A program made the position numbers and the translations under genes. 64,000 nt of DNA from Siphlonurus alternatus (lineage: Eukaryota > Arthropoda > Insecta > Ephemeroptera > Siphlonuridae): assembly GCA_949825025.1 (NCBI GenBank), contig OX463784.1, positions 21,384,761 to 21,448,760 of the forward strand, in the 5' to 3' direction. Below the pieces are notes generated by a model. The model was not told where the DNA came from. It did not search any database and saw nothing but the letters and a program-made list of their open reading frames with translations. Every line of letters starts with the position of its first letter. Position 1 is the stretch's first letter. Shown here one piece after another: positions 40,001 to 49,554 of this stretch.

Positions 40001-43000
40001 TTTAAGGTTAGTGAACTCAGCTTCACATCTCAGCAATTCACTCACCCATCCAGCGAGACTGCCAGCACGGTATTGTTAGCGTGGTCTGCCACAAGCAGTC
40101 TGAAGTTGGCGTGGTCCACGGTGAAGGCTCCGAGGGCGGGGTGCTCTAAAATGAGCTCCGGGCGAGCTTCATGGCGCACCCCGTTGCTCACCTCGGCCAG
40201 ATCGAGACGGTACAGACCCCCTCGCCCCCGCACACCCTCCATCACCCAGAACATGTAGCTGCAACACACGGGGTGAGTGAAAACATGGTTTGATGTGAAT
40301 TGTTATAAGACTTCATTACTTGAGTAACAAACCACATAGTTTTATTTTAAAACTAAAACATAACACATAGTTTAAAAATGTAGTGAAATATTAAAGCAAA
40401 ATTGGGTCAGTAAATGGAAAAATAAATAATGGTACTGTAAATTATAAAGAATGAAATGAACAAATAAAATACATCCAAACTAAAGATAAAAATATTGAAG
40501 AAAATAATATTTAGTTCGAATGCTGATGCATTTGACTAACCTTGAATACTGTAAACTTCTATTTTATACTGAATAAACAACTTCTACTTGCAACTGATGA
40601 AGCAGCTACACAATGCAAAATGTCTCAATAACTTGTGGGAAAAATCGGTGACTGCAAAGTTTTTTCCTGCTGTGAATTTTCAATTGGTAAAGCCTTGCTG
40701 GTTATTCCTATATTTTTCTTTTAAGGGTAAGATAACATCATTTTCATGTGTGGCATTATTTTAACATTGGGTCAGCTGATCAGTGTTATCTTACCCTTAA
40801 ATATAAATCACAACCTAAATGTTTGTTTTTTTCCCCCCTTTAAAACTGAATGACATAGAAAACTAAACAATTCCTTCCATCTCTCTGCATTTTATCACCA
40901 GACCAACAACTTTTCACCAGCACTCACCCATTGAAAGGGTCGACCTGGAGATGTTGAGGTCTCGAGTGGAAGCCAGCCACGGCCACGGTCAGACCTCCTC
41001 CGTCAAGTCTGCAGCGCACCACCTGCCACTTGGAGGGCGCCCTCGGCTGCTTCGCCTCGCCCACCACGTACAGGAGGTCGTTGAGCCAGTCCACGCTGAG
41101 CTCGCGGGGGGAGAAACCAAGACTGGACGACTCCAGGATGACCTGCGGGGACGGAGGACCTTCCAGGGAGAGACGAGAGACGACGCCAGAGCTGTCCGAG
41201 AGAAAGAGCCAGCCGTGACGCACGTGGAGAGCCAAACCTGCGGAAAGTTCGTAATAAAATTGAAGTTTGGGACTTTGAGAGAACGACATTAGGGTCTAAC
41301 TTCTATAAATTTCATTTACTCAGCTACTGACTTTTATTTGATGGTTCATAGAAATACTGACAAAGGTATATAATTTAACGTTTCAACACTACAAGGCAAA
41401 AAAACTTAATACCATTTATGAATGCATCACAATATTAACAACAACAATTTAAAGTACATTTATTTCCAGTCAAAAGTCCTAAACAAGACTACTGTATATT
41501 TAAAAATTATCAGCTGCACAGATTTCCAGATTAAAAATTACATTTTTAAAACATAAAAACTCAAATTATTAAAAATAAATATTAAATTAAAAATATAATA
41601 TTTAAAGAAGTTTGAAATAATAAATTAATAATAAACAAACCTTGTATATGGTGCTCGGAGGTGTAGATGGTGAGAGGCTCCTGCACCATGTCAGAGTTCT
41701 GTCTGATCACAGAGTTACGAGTACCCAATAGCAGCACCGGCTCTAGCTCCTCGAGAACTGGAACAAATAATACATCAAGGAACTTATTTTTTTTATTAAT
41801 TTGATTTTTGCTCCATTTAAAAGTTCTCTCTCACATACACCATGCTATGTATGTATGATTTTTTTCATATTTTTAGAGAGATCTTTTCAATGGAGCAAAT
41901 AGAAATCAGTGTCTCACAAACAAAAACTTTCATCATAGTTGTGTATGAAGTTCACTCAAGGCAAAACTCTATGTGCTTTTTTTTATAACTTTTCAATTGA
42001 TATACACTCGTATACATTGCAGTGTACCGTATTTTAAATATTCATGTCTTAATTTTTATAAATTGATTTTTTACAAAGCAATGGAGATATTCAATTTAAT
42101 ATAAAATATTTAAAATTATAACAATTTAGTCTTCTAGTTCTTTAATCAACATGCATGATTCTTCTGCATCATGCAAATAAACATTTATTTTAATTTTGAA
42201 CACCTTATAAGTCCACAAGATGTGCCCAATTCTTTTCTTTTGAATGCCAAATATATTTGAACTTATTACTGTATATGATACATACTAATGACGGACACAG
42301 CTCATTGTAATTAATCCATTTCCATTGGAAAACCTCTCCCTAAACTCACCCTCTGGTTCAGGTGGCGTGGACACGTTGGTCATGGCGGCAGGTCCCGGTC
42401 CCAGCCAGTTCCTCGTGGCCACACTCAGGGTGAAGTTTCGCTCAGGAGGTACGTTTTGGAACATGTACGAGTAGCTCGTTCCCCCAGGCACCGCAGCAAT
42501 GTCCTGTGTCAGCCAACGTTAGTACCTCACGTGTTTAGGGATTGCTTTCTGGTAAAAAATATAATGATGCTATGATGCAAAGCTGATGCCGGGGAATGTC
42601 CTTTTGATTTTAATTAAAACTCAATATTCATAGGTTTTACAGTAAAAATGCAAGAACCTTAGAAATTTCAGTATTAATAATATATATTAAATATTGTATG
42701 ATCAACTGATACAGAATATTGTTTCTTTTAATGAACTATTCTTGTTCATTAAGGAACCATCTATGAATGAACAAGGTTACGATTGACATGCTTTTAATTT
42801 ATATTTAATTTAAAAAAAATCACAAACATTAAGCATAGAAAGATTCAAATGCCATATTTTTCTTACATTTTAATTCTAATTCAATAAATTTTTATTTCCA
42901 TTTTTCCTACAATCAAAGTGTCATAATATACAATAACATTTGTTGAGGTTGATAGGACAAGTCAATAAGAACAATGTTAGGAAAAGTTCATAAAAAATGA

Positions 43001-46000
43001 ATCAATCCATGTCAGTTAATTTTAACAAGCAGTAAAAGAACAAATAAAATTTAAACATTGTCATGCAATAGCTTTGCCAGTAAAAGCAGACATGCAAAAA
43101 TAGAACCAAAACATATATACTCAGGCTTAAAAAAAAAAAAAAAAAAAAAAAAAAATTTATTACATTAATTGAATAATAGAAATTAAATCCCAGAAATGCT
43201 CAAAATGCAACTTGTCACATGCATAGAAGGGTGATTGGGGGTTTGGTTTCAAGTTATGTTTAAATTTCCAGTTAACAGGCATAAAATCTAATATAAAGTA
43301 CTGTTCTCCGATCAGTATTGAATTTTTGTACAATCAAGCATACAGCAATTAGAATTGGCATGATCCTTTACACTATGAATAAAATAATAATAATAACTGC
43401 AAATAATTAATCATTATTTTAAAGAATTCAACCAATTATTTTATTTCCTTTTTACCATGTTGCATATTTTGAAATTTTCTTGGTAAAAGTATTGAAGCTA
43501 TGATAACAACTACTCTCCGCATCATTTCTGATTTAATTGAAAATTTTTTTCTCTTCTAAAACCATTCATATCATTCTGAATCTGAAATATTTTGTAATAC
43601 TCAAATAACGATTTCAGATAATTATTTGAACCTCTGATACGAGCAATGAAAAATCATTTAACTTGAAACTTCTATTGGTGGATATTTTTTTTATTGTTGC
43701 CTCAACCATGAATGTAGCACCATGATATAATAATTATAATTAAAATGTGCTCATCTTGTAAGAAAGTAAAAATGCAATAATAATTACCAGTATAAAGAAC
43801 CATTGCCATTCTACTCATCAACACAACAAGCAGGGGAGGGTATACCTTGACTGCAGAGAATGCTCTAGGGTTTGCCGTGGCGGAGGGTTGTTCGCTCAGG
43901 TGTAACACGTAAGACAGCACAGGGCCGTGGGGAAAAGGACCGGGAGCCCAGGTAACCGACACGTGCGTTGAGTCCACCGCAGCTGCACGAACCCTGCTAG
44001 GGGGAGAAGCCGGTAGACCCTGAGGTAGAGTGCCGATCACAACGCTGGGTGGCGACAGAAGAACCATTTGGGTGGCAGCTGGGTGGCGAGATACCAGCAC
44101 GGCAACGCGGAACTGCAATAAGTACAATGATATATAGTGACCAATGTAATAAATATTCACTTAGTACGTAAAGGCCTTTAATATTCACCAATTGGGTAAT
44201 TATGTTGTTTTGCTATTTATTTACATATGTTTTTTGCCCCTACTCTTCAACAATTTGATTTATCGCCCAATAAAAAATTATTATTATTGTAATTATCTAT
44301 TAAATATGTATATTTTAAAACTATTTTTAAATTTATTATAAAATTAATTAAGTTAGTGTCAATTTTGTTGGGAATATATGTTGTAATTTTATAAGTACTT
44401 TCAAGTCCAAGTCAATTTAATTCAAAAATAATAATTCATTTGTTCAAGTTTTAGTGAGAAATAATATTATGTACATAGTGCAGAGTATAAATGATTAGGG
44501 AAGGGCAATAAAATAATTGCTTGTAATGCACTTATTTAATCTGTGGACACAGAATAATTTTCTCGGTTGAAAATTCAGTAAGCTTGAACTTCAGACTCAT
44601 TTAAACAAAGAATTTTTTTATCAAACATTTTTAGATATTTGTCCACTAAAAACAATTTGATGGGAAAAAAATATGAAAACAATACGAAAATCTTTTCTTT
44701 CTCTTTGGCTGACTTACCCTGTACTTGGTGTAGGGCTGCAGGTTCTCCAACTTCTGTGAGGTGGCGGTGTGCCACGTGTGGTTGCGACAGTACTGCCAGG
44801 TGGCACTGGGAACCTCCTCATAGCGCCACTGCAGACGGTAGAGGGTTCCGTTGTGGCGAGGACCCGCTCCCTCCCACTCAAGACTGAGCGAAGTGGCTGT
44901 GAGAGAGTCCGCGACCAGAGCGGGCGTAGGCGCAATACCAACCTCATCTGCGGGCGTAGAAAAGTGTCAGTTTTGTGGAAAATATAGTCTTAAGTCATAA
45001 TGTTTTAGCACTTTCATTGTGTAGTTAATATTTTATTAAAAAATTAATGTTTTTAATTGTTGTCAGTTTTAAGAAGAATTGTTGATTAGCTACAAATAAG
45101 GGTCCAGACACAATGCACTACTTTATTTCTTCATCTGTAGCTGCAGATTTAAATCACTGGGGTACTGTTATGAAAATACAGTTAGTCTAAATACTAACTA
45201 ATATATCATTGATATATTAAAGTTCTAGTAACAAATAAATTTGCTACAAAATAATTATTATTCAAATCAGGAACATTTGGAGTAAATTTACAGCTTTAAA
45301 GTATGTATTTTATTACAAAAGTTTTACAGGCAGCAGTTTGTGAAGGTTCGGTACAAGTTATTACAGATTTGTAATTTCAGAAGAAAAAAAAAAAATGACA
45401 AAAGAATGCCTATTTAAATTAATTTGACCATCAGTTTTGAAGGAAATAGTACCTGCTAAAGTAATTTATAATTAAATCACTTCAATGTTAGGTGTTCATA
45501 GCTAATTCTTACCTACATACATTGACCAGAAATTTTTAAATACAAGAAGGATTTATATAATATGTATTACTGCAAAACATCTTGTGCTTATCTAAACCTA
45601 AAAAGTTAATACCACCAGATTGTTTTCTGTCACATTTTTATTATATTCTGAATTTGAACTAATAATTAATATTATTAAATATACAGTATTCACAATATTT
45701 AAGTAATAGTATAATATGTACATAATACGACCAAAAGAATTGTACAGCTAAATATATGCATGACAGTACAAAATATATATAGAGAGGGAAGCTACATTGC
45801 ATGCCAGACACTGAAATATTATGTGCATAAGAAACTGAATGTTACCGGTATTTATGTAAACTTAAATTGTATTAATATAGTTAATGATGATACCAATATT
45901 ACTTCTGTTAAATTTTCAACTATTTTTATTATTATAATTTTGATACCACTTTTTTACTTTCTGTCAGTTGACTAATACTTCTTGGTTAGCGACAGTGCAC

Positions 46001-46875
46001 CTACATGCAATTATCAGGGGATAGGTCAAGATAATACCTCTGAGTCTCTGGAAGTGTCTGTTGACGGCGTAGTTGCACCCCAAGACACAGTACAGTTCAC
46101 GAGGAGGCAGCAGGTCCTGCGTGCCATTCTGTACCAAAACAAACACATAATGTTGCAGTGTCACCCTTTTTACAAACAATTTTCCTGACTTCAGAATTCT
46201 TTTATCAGGGGCTGTAAACAATGTTTGGAGGAAACAGTCGGAGGTAAGAGGTAAGACCCCCTCCCCCCCCCCCCCCCCCCAAATACATTGGAGTGGGTGG
46301 GTTGACCCTGCAATTGCCTAATGGTAGCTAGAACCTTCAGTCCATCCCTTATACATTTTCTGGTTATACGCTACGGGCAATTCTTTTCAAGATCGATTGA
46401 TACTAGTGCAGCATATTAGGACTATGTAAAAAAAAAAAAAAAAAAATACAATACAATACAATACAATGGTGTAAGAGCTTTGATACTTTCTTATATGTAA
46501 ATAGTACGTACTTGATAACTTAATTTTAAGCAAATAATAATTTACTTGAATGAATTAACTTTCTTTGGACGACCACTTCGATCATTTTGCCTTTTAATTA
46601 ATTGCAATTTTTTTTCAATTTTATACCTCATAAATTATTAAATAAACAAATTAATTAACTACGATGGAACTCGAGTTTCTAATTTTAATTATGAACATCT
46701 CTCTACTATACCCACACAATCCTTCTTGATGACATATCACACATAAGACTTCACTGTGAGTCAAATCAGAACCATAGTTGCAAATCAACCCCACAAAAAC
46801 GAGTCTTCAACTTACGCAGACGTCTTGACAGCTTGATTTGAGGGCCAGTCTCCACGCCTCGCAGCCTCGGGAACA
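18355..46875 (-). CDS. sev: Sevenless/ROS1-type receptor tyrosine kinase (all but the first coding exon)
   Basis: I placed 35 exons: 46816-46875, 46038-46128, 44718-44947, 43846-44112, 42350-42503, 41641-41757, 40928-41237, 40046-40258, 39406-39725, 38594-38916, 37858-38058, 37092-37281, 36418-36588, 35761-35925, 33938-34107, 33023-33415, 32441-32728, 31973-32157, 31194-31295, 30638-30795, 30009-30197, 28563-28813, 27964-28111, 27335-27561, 26277-26443, 25633-25841, 24713-24976, 24177-24404, 23347-23699, 22672-22866, 21860-22092, 20877-21068, 20041-20189, 19510-19566, 18355-18839. Phases agree at every junction; total 7455 bases, 2484 residues plus stop. Order: Cys-rich start, FN3 repeats interleaved with three YWTD propellers, one transmembrane helix, tyrosine kinase, tail. 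This is the ROS1/Sevenless plan and size. In flies Sevenless binds Boss and signals through Ras in the R7 photoreceptor; the role here is inferred. The signal-peptide exon was not found. The weakest splice sites are the acceptor of 36418-36588 and the GTTTGT donor of 41641-41757. Confidence 0.95.
20041..23699 (-). CDS. sev: sev exons 29-33: juxtamembrane region and tyrosine kinase domain
   Basis: The P-loop GSGAFGEV is at residues 2023-2030. The catalytic lysine is in VAVK (K2048), split from TLRKG by an intron. The catalytic loop is HRDLACRN (HRD 2144-2146) and the magnesium motif is DFG (2167-2169). The activation loop DIYKNDYYRKEGEGLLPVR carries the YxxxYY triplet of the insulin-receptor superfamily, followed by WMAPES. 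The C-lobe contains SDAWAFGVLVWEILTLGQQP and ends in KCWSYSPEGRPTF. Every catalytic residue I looked for is present, so an active kinase is expected. The DIYKNDYYRK loop matches ROS1-family kinases particularly well. Confidence 0.97.
20523..20854. mobile_element. Diverged family A MITE in a sev intron
   Basis: Terminal repeats are aatggacaacatacatgaaa and its exact complement tttcatgtatgttgtccatt. The interior keeps the family A landmarks (ttgcagaaatgaatagagg, gaactatttttaaa) but has a different centre without the CRE octamers. It ends 22 bases from the low-coordinate edge of the exon at 20877. Confidence 0.82.
21495..21570 (-). repeat. Copy of the short repeat found at the SMYD4-like 5' splice site
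   Basis: Read on the minus strand it begins gtaaggccttgctggttatt and continues with about 70 bases identical to plus-strand 15514-15583. It lies directly beside the 26-base inverted-repeat element in a sev intron. Related sequence is at 40687-40830, and weaker pieces near 25030-25125. Confidence 0.75.
21593..21714 (-). mobile_element. Short inverted-repeat element with a hammerhead-like core
   Basis: A 26-base inverted repeat (ggaaattctcgcggtcacag and its complement, extending to aggttc) bounds about 120 bases within a sev intron. On the minus strand, 21674-21641 reads CTGAAGAAGCATC, a five-base loop, GATGCGAAACGTTTCA. This resembles the CUGANGA, helix II and GAAA core of the hammerhead motifs found in Penelope-like retroelements. 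I did not establish a cleavage triplet or helices I and III, so function is uncertain. Confidence 0.5.
24177..24404 (-). CDS. sev: sev exon 28: last FN3 strands and transmembrane helix
   Basis: The exon begins in the final FN3 repeat (KYSFRACARNAYGVSAWS) and then encodes a single hydrophobic helix at about residues 1906-1930 (SLAVVWGTSVSVVALLGFIV, then VLLVTC). The next exon opens with the basic stop-transfer segment ICRHRKKEKK. This is a type I membrane topology with the kinase inside the cell. The donor is TGCA followed by GTGAGT. Confidence 0.93.
24713..28813 (-). CDS. sev: sev exons 22-27: membrane-proximal FN3 repeats
   Basis: Exons 28563-28813 and 27964-28111 encode a divergent FN3 repeat (SNTSTSLTLRLPSKAP, with Leu where the core Trp is usual). 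Four clear repeats follow: VRATWLPPLQLRGASVRYEV, NCLNISWPAEHD, VGAVSWHDVKPAFEG and YKVSWEPSREHGAP. With the upstream repeats this makes nine FN3 domains with a core Trp plus the divergent one, close to the number known in ROS1. Confidence 0.87.
25912..26220 (+). repeat. Dispersed repeat of about 310 bp, copy 1 (sev intron)
   Basis: It shares long stretches with 60148-60481 in the same orientation, for example ttttgaacttaccatcaata against ctttgaacttgtcatcaata, and gtcttatcagttttgtgaaa against gtcttatcagttttctactg. It has no open frame and no obvious terminal repeats. The class is unknown. Confidence 0.75.
26495..26886. mobile_element. TTAA-flanked MITE, family C, in a sev intron
   Basis: TTAA lies at both ends (26495-26498 and 26883-26886) of a near-palindrome. 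Its left end reads gatagagataacgctggtca and its right end gcgttatctctacc. The interior repeats pair across the centre (acatgtaaaccttag with ctaaggtttacatgt). The terminal sequence resembles family B (GGGTAAGATAACGCC), so the two may use the same transposase. Non-coding. Confidence 0.83.
28251..28326. repeat. (TA)n microsatellite
   Basis: A nearly pure TA run of about 75 bases in a sev intron. Similar tracts occur at 30981-31047 and 63656-63699. No other function is visible. Confidence 0.95.
29055..29115 (+). repeat. Retroelement-like 3' end fragment, copy 1
   Basis: The block gacactttgattgtaggaaaaatggaaataaaaatatattgaattg recurs inverted at 42880-42935 with few changes. The ttgaattgaattg ending resembles the simple-sequence tail of a non-LTR element. 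No open reading frame is attached at either site. Confidence 0.65.
29669..29970. mobile_element. Diverged family A MITE in a sev intron
   Basis: Ends ctgcatgaaaagttttt and attgtaatgcag pair with each other. The body keeps ttttattgcagaaatag, actttcaataattttt and ctaaaaaatctgagtagc of family A. The centre is eroded and the CRE octamers are gone. It is an old copy, 39 bases from the exon at 30009. Confidence 0.72.
30009..32728 (-). CDS. sev: sev exons 17-21: end of FN3 repeat 5 and third YWTD propeller
   Basis: Exon 32441-32728 starts with the last FN3 strand (VWARTEAGEG) and enters the propeller (LATDQRLFWLSHDRTDIF). Further blades are SLDWVARTLYWSEQGDAG, SLYWVEENGQGEGS, LDALKERLLWSDARHGDI and DLVYWSGGREGRLF. 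Most blade boundaries coincide with exon boundaries. Confidence 0.88.
33023..34107 (-). CDS. sev: sev exons 15-16: FN3 repeats 4 and 5
   Basis: Exon 33938-34107 has the FN3 core FNVTWSPVTNVNYGCVFYEV. Exon 33023-33415 contains the rest of this repeat, a Pro/Ala/Ser-rich linker (RLRTPSAPPSAPTSARV), and the next repeat with ISAQFRWNPPLAPNGEV, ending at SEYSFQ. Phases are 0 at both outer junctions tested. Confidence 0.88.
34592..35656 (-). mobile_element. 5'-truncated LINE inserted in a sev intron
   Basis: On the minus strand 35651-35457 encodes a reverse-transcriptase end with the catalytic-region motif EFADDSTLFHAI and the following HMQLNAKK. The frame then shifts, and 35515-34820 continues with VKLLGVFISSDLRW, IIRSIITYGTPAWHP and YYFRVCGTWNSLPAGIRS. 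This is the CR1/jockey-type C-terminal region through to its stop. The break lies at a run of eight A (minus strand) near 35505. A TTTA-type tail lies at 34590-34612. Short direct repeats AGAGTT at 34586-34591 and 35657-35662 could be the target-site duplication. It lies in the same direction as sev. Confidence 0.86.
35761..38916 (-). CDS. sev: sev exons 10-14: FN3 repeat 3 (end) and second YWTD propeller
   Basis: Exon 38594-38916 completes FN3 repeat 3 (GAWQNWSYEVQLKD, KPDTQYSLKACAYTSAGRGP). Blades follow: IAVDWLGKKLYWSNP, HIDSLNAFLYWSTG, LDLERHLVFWIV and YYSDHLLWLQD. The acceptor of 36418-36588 (acatggtatag) has a poor pyrimidine tract and was accepted because the frame and phase fit on both sides. 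A family A MITE occupies most of the following intron. Confidence 0.86.
36049..36358. mobile_element. Palindromic MITE, family A, copy 4, in a sev intron
   Basis: The ends are aatagactattgtcctc and gaggacaatactccatt, with two TGACGTCA octamers near the centre. It is nearly identical to 11135-11455 apart from a short deletion in the left half. It ends 59 bases before the low edge of sev exon 36418-36588, so it lies just inside the intron after that exon's donor. Confidence 0.92.
39406..41757 (-). CDS. sev: sev exons 6-9: first YWTD propeller, start of FN3 repeat 3
   Basis: These four exons encode LDL-receptor YWTD-type blades: VLLLGTRNSVIRQ, then ELSVDWLNDLLYVVG, FHSRPQHLQVDPFNG, the motif SYMFWVMEG, and GLFYWTNGAEVLGE. 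Blade edges repeat the family theme of a hydrophobic strand, an Asp turn and a YW pair. The end of exon 39406-39725 begins FN3 repeat 3 (SSAKLVWQAPHL). In ROS1-family ectodomains these propellers alternate with FN3 repeats and are thought to form the ligand-binding scaffold. Confidence 0.88.
40721..40800. mobile_element. 80-bp TTAA-flanked MITE (family B ends) nested in another repeat
   Basis: It begins TTAAGGGTAAGATAACATC and ends GTGTTATCTTACCCTTAA. It interrupts a copy of the short repeat seen at 15509 and 21570. The uninterrupted copies read ttctttTAATaagattatcac; here the same flank is split by the element with one TTAA on each side. This gives direct paralogous empty-site evidence for a TTAA target duplication. 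Confidence 0.88.
42350..46875 (-). CDS. sev: sev exons 1-5 of this model: Cys-rich start and FN3 repeats 1-2
   Basis: The first recognised exon encodes CSRGCEAWRLALKSSCQDVC, and the next contains ELYCVLGCNYAVNRHF. A paired-cysteine stretch at the amino end is typical of ROS1-type ectodomains. FN3 repeat 1 (exon 44718-44947) has the core SLSLEWEG and ends near LQPYTKYR. FN3 repeat 2 spans 43846-44112 and 42350-42503, with HVSVTWAPG and later FTLSVATRNWLGPGP. Exon 46816-46875 is only 60 bases and has stops upstream in frame, so it is an internal exon and the true start lies further right. Confidence 0.88.
42880..42935 (-). repeat. Retroelement-like 3' end fragment, copy 2
   Basis: The complement of this stretch matches 29055-29115 (atattatgacactttgattg followed by taggaaaaatggaaataaaa). 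It lies in a sev intron and has no coding content. Confidence 0.65.
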
Positions 46876-48786
46876 CTGCAGACAAAACAGACATGTTGGT
46901 CAACACCTGATGATGGACACTTGTTGACAAGGGGGCGTGACGAATTTGTTTACATCCCGCGGCAATGCGTGCGCAACTCTTCAAACCTAGCTTGAGACGA
47001 AGGTACGAAGAAAGAACAGGTAAGACGAATTCAAGACGTTGCCAGAGTATTGTTTTTTTTTATAATGAATTAACAGATTTAACATAATGTAACGAATAAC
47101 CATAGATTATTCATTTGAAATATAATTAATATAAAAATTGATGGCAAGCTTATTTTTAAAATAACCTTACTTGTAATACCTGCTTTATTATAACTACGTT
47201 GTGATTTATAGAATATTATTTATATAATAAAAATTATTGATATCTATATATTTTTTTTAATTACAAGCTACGCAAATAAAAAATTAAACAAATTTATGTG
47301 TTTCCGACAACTTGTTTGGCGTAATTGACAGCCATTTTTTTCAATTGATTTTTAAAAAATCCTTAGAATTTAATAATTTTAAAAATATTCATCGTATATA
47401 TTATAAAAGCACATGCAGTAGAGTAAGCATTGCAGTAGTAAGCAGTACATACAATATATATTATATATATATAAATGCAATTATGTATCATATACAGTAT
47501 ATTAAAGCAGAAAGAAAAAAAAATATGACTGGAACGTAACTGTATATTATACTATCAGTAAAACTAATGCATATGAGTACTTTAATTATTCTGTTTTGAA
47601 TTTATTTTACAATGCATTGTACATCTCATTATCATCATATTTTTAACATGCTTTACAATGATTTTTATTTTATATACCTTAAATTTGTTACATAAAAACC
47701 CCTTCAGAACTAATATTTTCTTACCAAAAAAAAAAAATGAACCTCATTGCACTCGTTAATAATAAAAATATAATAAAATTATATTAATCAAGTACAGAAG
47801 TAATATATATGACATTGCAGAACTCAATAAAAAAAATGCAATGAAAATCGCAAATCTTGATATTAAATTACTTTAATTAATCCATATGTTTTCAATTAGT
47901 CTCATCATCATATTGAATGTTGACATTGTCCACAGTAGTCTAGACACAAGCATCAGGGGTTTTAAATATGACCCACAACTTTATAGTGACCAGCTGCTTG
48001 CTTGTAATATGCACACAATAGTATAGCAGCAGTATAATATCATGACGCTTAATTAGTCAATTTAAAACGCGTCTCTCTCACTCGCATGTTCGCTTTAACA
48101 AGTAAAAAGAGGGTAGGGGTTTTTTTATCAACAAGACGCGTGCTACGATTAATAAAACACTAGTTTCTTTTGTTATTTTAATACCATATAAAGTATAATA
48201 TAAAAGAATTCTCTTTAATAAAATTTAATGGTGACCTAAATAACAGAATATTTTTATTGTAAAAAAAATTAAATTAATGATTGTATTGTATTCTAAATTC
48301 TTGTTTTTATGTAAAAACCTTGAAATGTTCAAAAAATATTTTAAATTGGTAGGAAATATACCTTTTCGATGCATTAAAAAAAAAAGGATTGTCGTTTCTT
48401 TCCGCGAAGTATATTATGTATTAATTATGAAGCAATTTTTTCATAAAGAAGTCGGAAACAAAAAGTTGGATATATTAGAATAAAATAAAGATTGATAAAC
48501 AGTTTAAACTGTTTAAAGCAAAGTCTTCTACTCGCAATGGTTGTAACAAACCATTGTTTATAATGTCTGTCGCATGAAGCCTTTTTCATTGTTGAACATG
48601 GGACGACGTAACGCCTGATTTTGCCACCAGAACAGAGAACGTAATGGCATTGTTGGCGCTAGTAGACACATTTTTGGCGCTAGTAGACACTTCCAACTTC
48701 AAAATTAACGGTCATTTAAGTCATTTTCCATAAGTTAACATGTAAATCAACAACCGTCCCGTGTTTTTCCTTTCACGCGACAGACA
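46876..48786. other. Region upstream of the first recognised sev exon; no gene recognised
   Basis: AT-rich DNA, probably intron because exon 46816-46875 has an upstream acceptor (tgttttgtctgcag). I searched for a signal-peptide exon on the minus strand and did not find a convincing one. Small features: (TA)-rich tracts near 47457, and a short tandem ggcgctagtagacac at 48655 and 48674. Confidence 0.5.
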
Positions 48787-48789
48787 TTA

Positions 48790-49551
48790 AGGTGAAAACA
48801 GCCGCTACGCTTAGCACCGCCGATTTGGTGCTAAGAAAGTCAGTTGAAACACTCGCTCAAATGTTTCCGATCGTGTTTTTTTCGAACAGCTGATTGCCTT
48901 AGCACACGATTTCAATCAAGGGGGGGCGACTTTCTAGCTTCCTAATGTTATAGTGCGTTGGTCAATTTCAAGAGTTGCATTTCTGTGTGACGACACAGAC
49001 GCCCTGGCTCTTATAGCCTCCTGATTCGCTCTCTGTGATCACGTGATGCGGCTGCTGCTATAGCAGCTGTTCGCTGTACCAACCTACAGGCGTCAAATTC
49101 CAATAGAGTTAGGGATATTTTTTTTATAATTTTTATTCAACTTCGTTTTTCATATAACGTCTACCAAATAAATGTTGCTTACAATTAAAATTCCCATTAA
49201 CCTGTTGTTATGCTTATTTTGCTACTATTCATTGTATTCAGCGCAGTATTGACTGATCAAATTTAACATTGTTAGTGCCTATAGTGACGTCATAGACGCC
49301 CGTTTCAAACGTCAGTTAGTGGAACCGCGCTCGGCGAGGCTACAGCGCCACCTACCGGATAGCCTCTCTATTTAATATTAACTCTATGATTTCAATGCAA
49401 TTGTTGAAAATTTTTGAATTTCGCGGTTAAAATAATTGACGAGCGCAATTATTTGTGCGCTTAGCACCTTAGCACCGAGCTTAGCACCGAGTTTGGCCTC
49501 TCCAAACTTCTGACCAATCAGAACGCGTAGAGTGGGCGGCTGTTTTCACCT
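48790..49551. mobile_element. PIF/Harbinger (Tourist)-like MITE, 762 bp, TTA target duplication
   Basis: Terminal inverted repeats aggtgaaaacagccgc (left) and gcggctgttttcacct (right) are exact complements. TTA lies directly outside both ends (48787-48789 and 49552-49554). A three-base TWA duplication is the hallmark of PIF/Harbinger elements. The subterminal regions carry repeated cttagcacc/ggtgctaag motifs on both sides. No transposase frame is present, so it is non-autonomous. Confidence 0.88.
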
Positions 49552-49554
49552 TTA

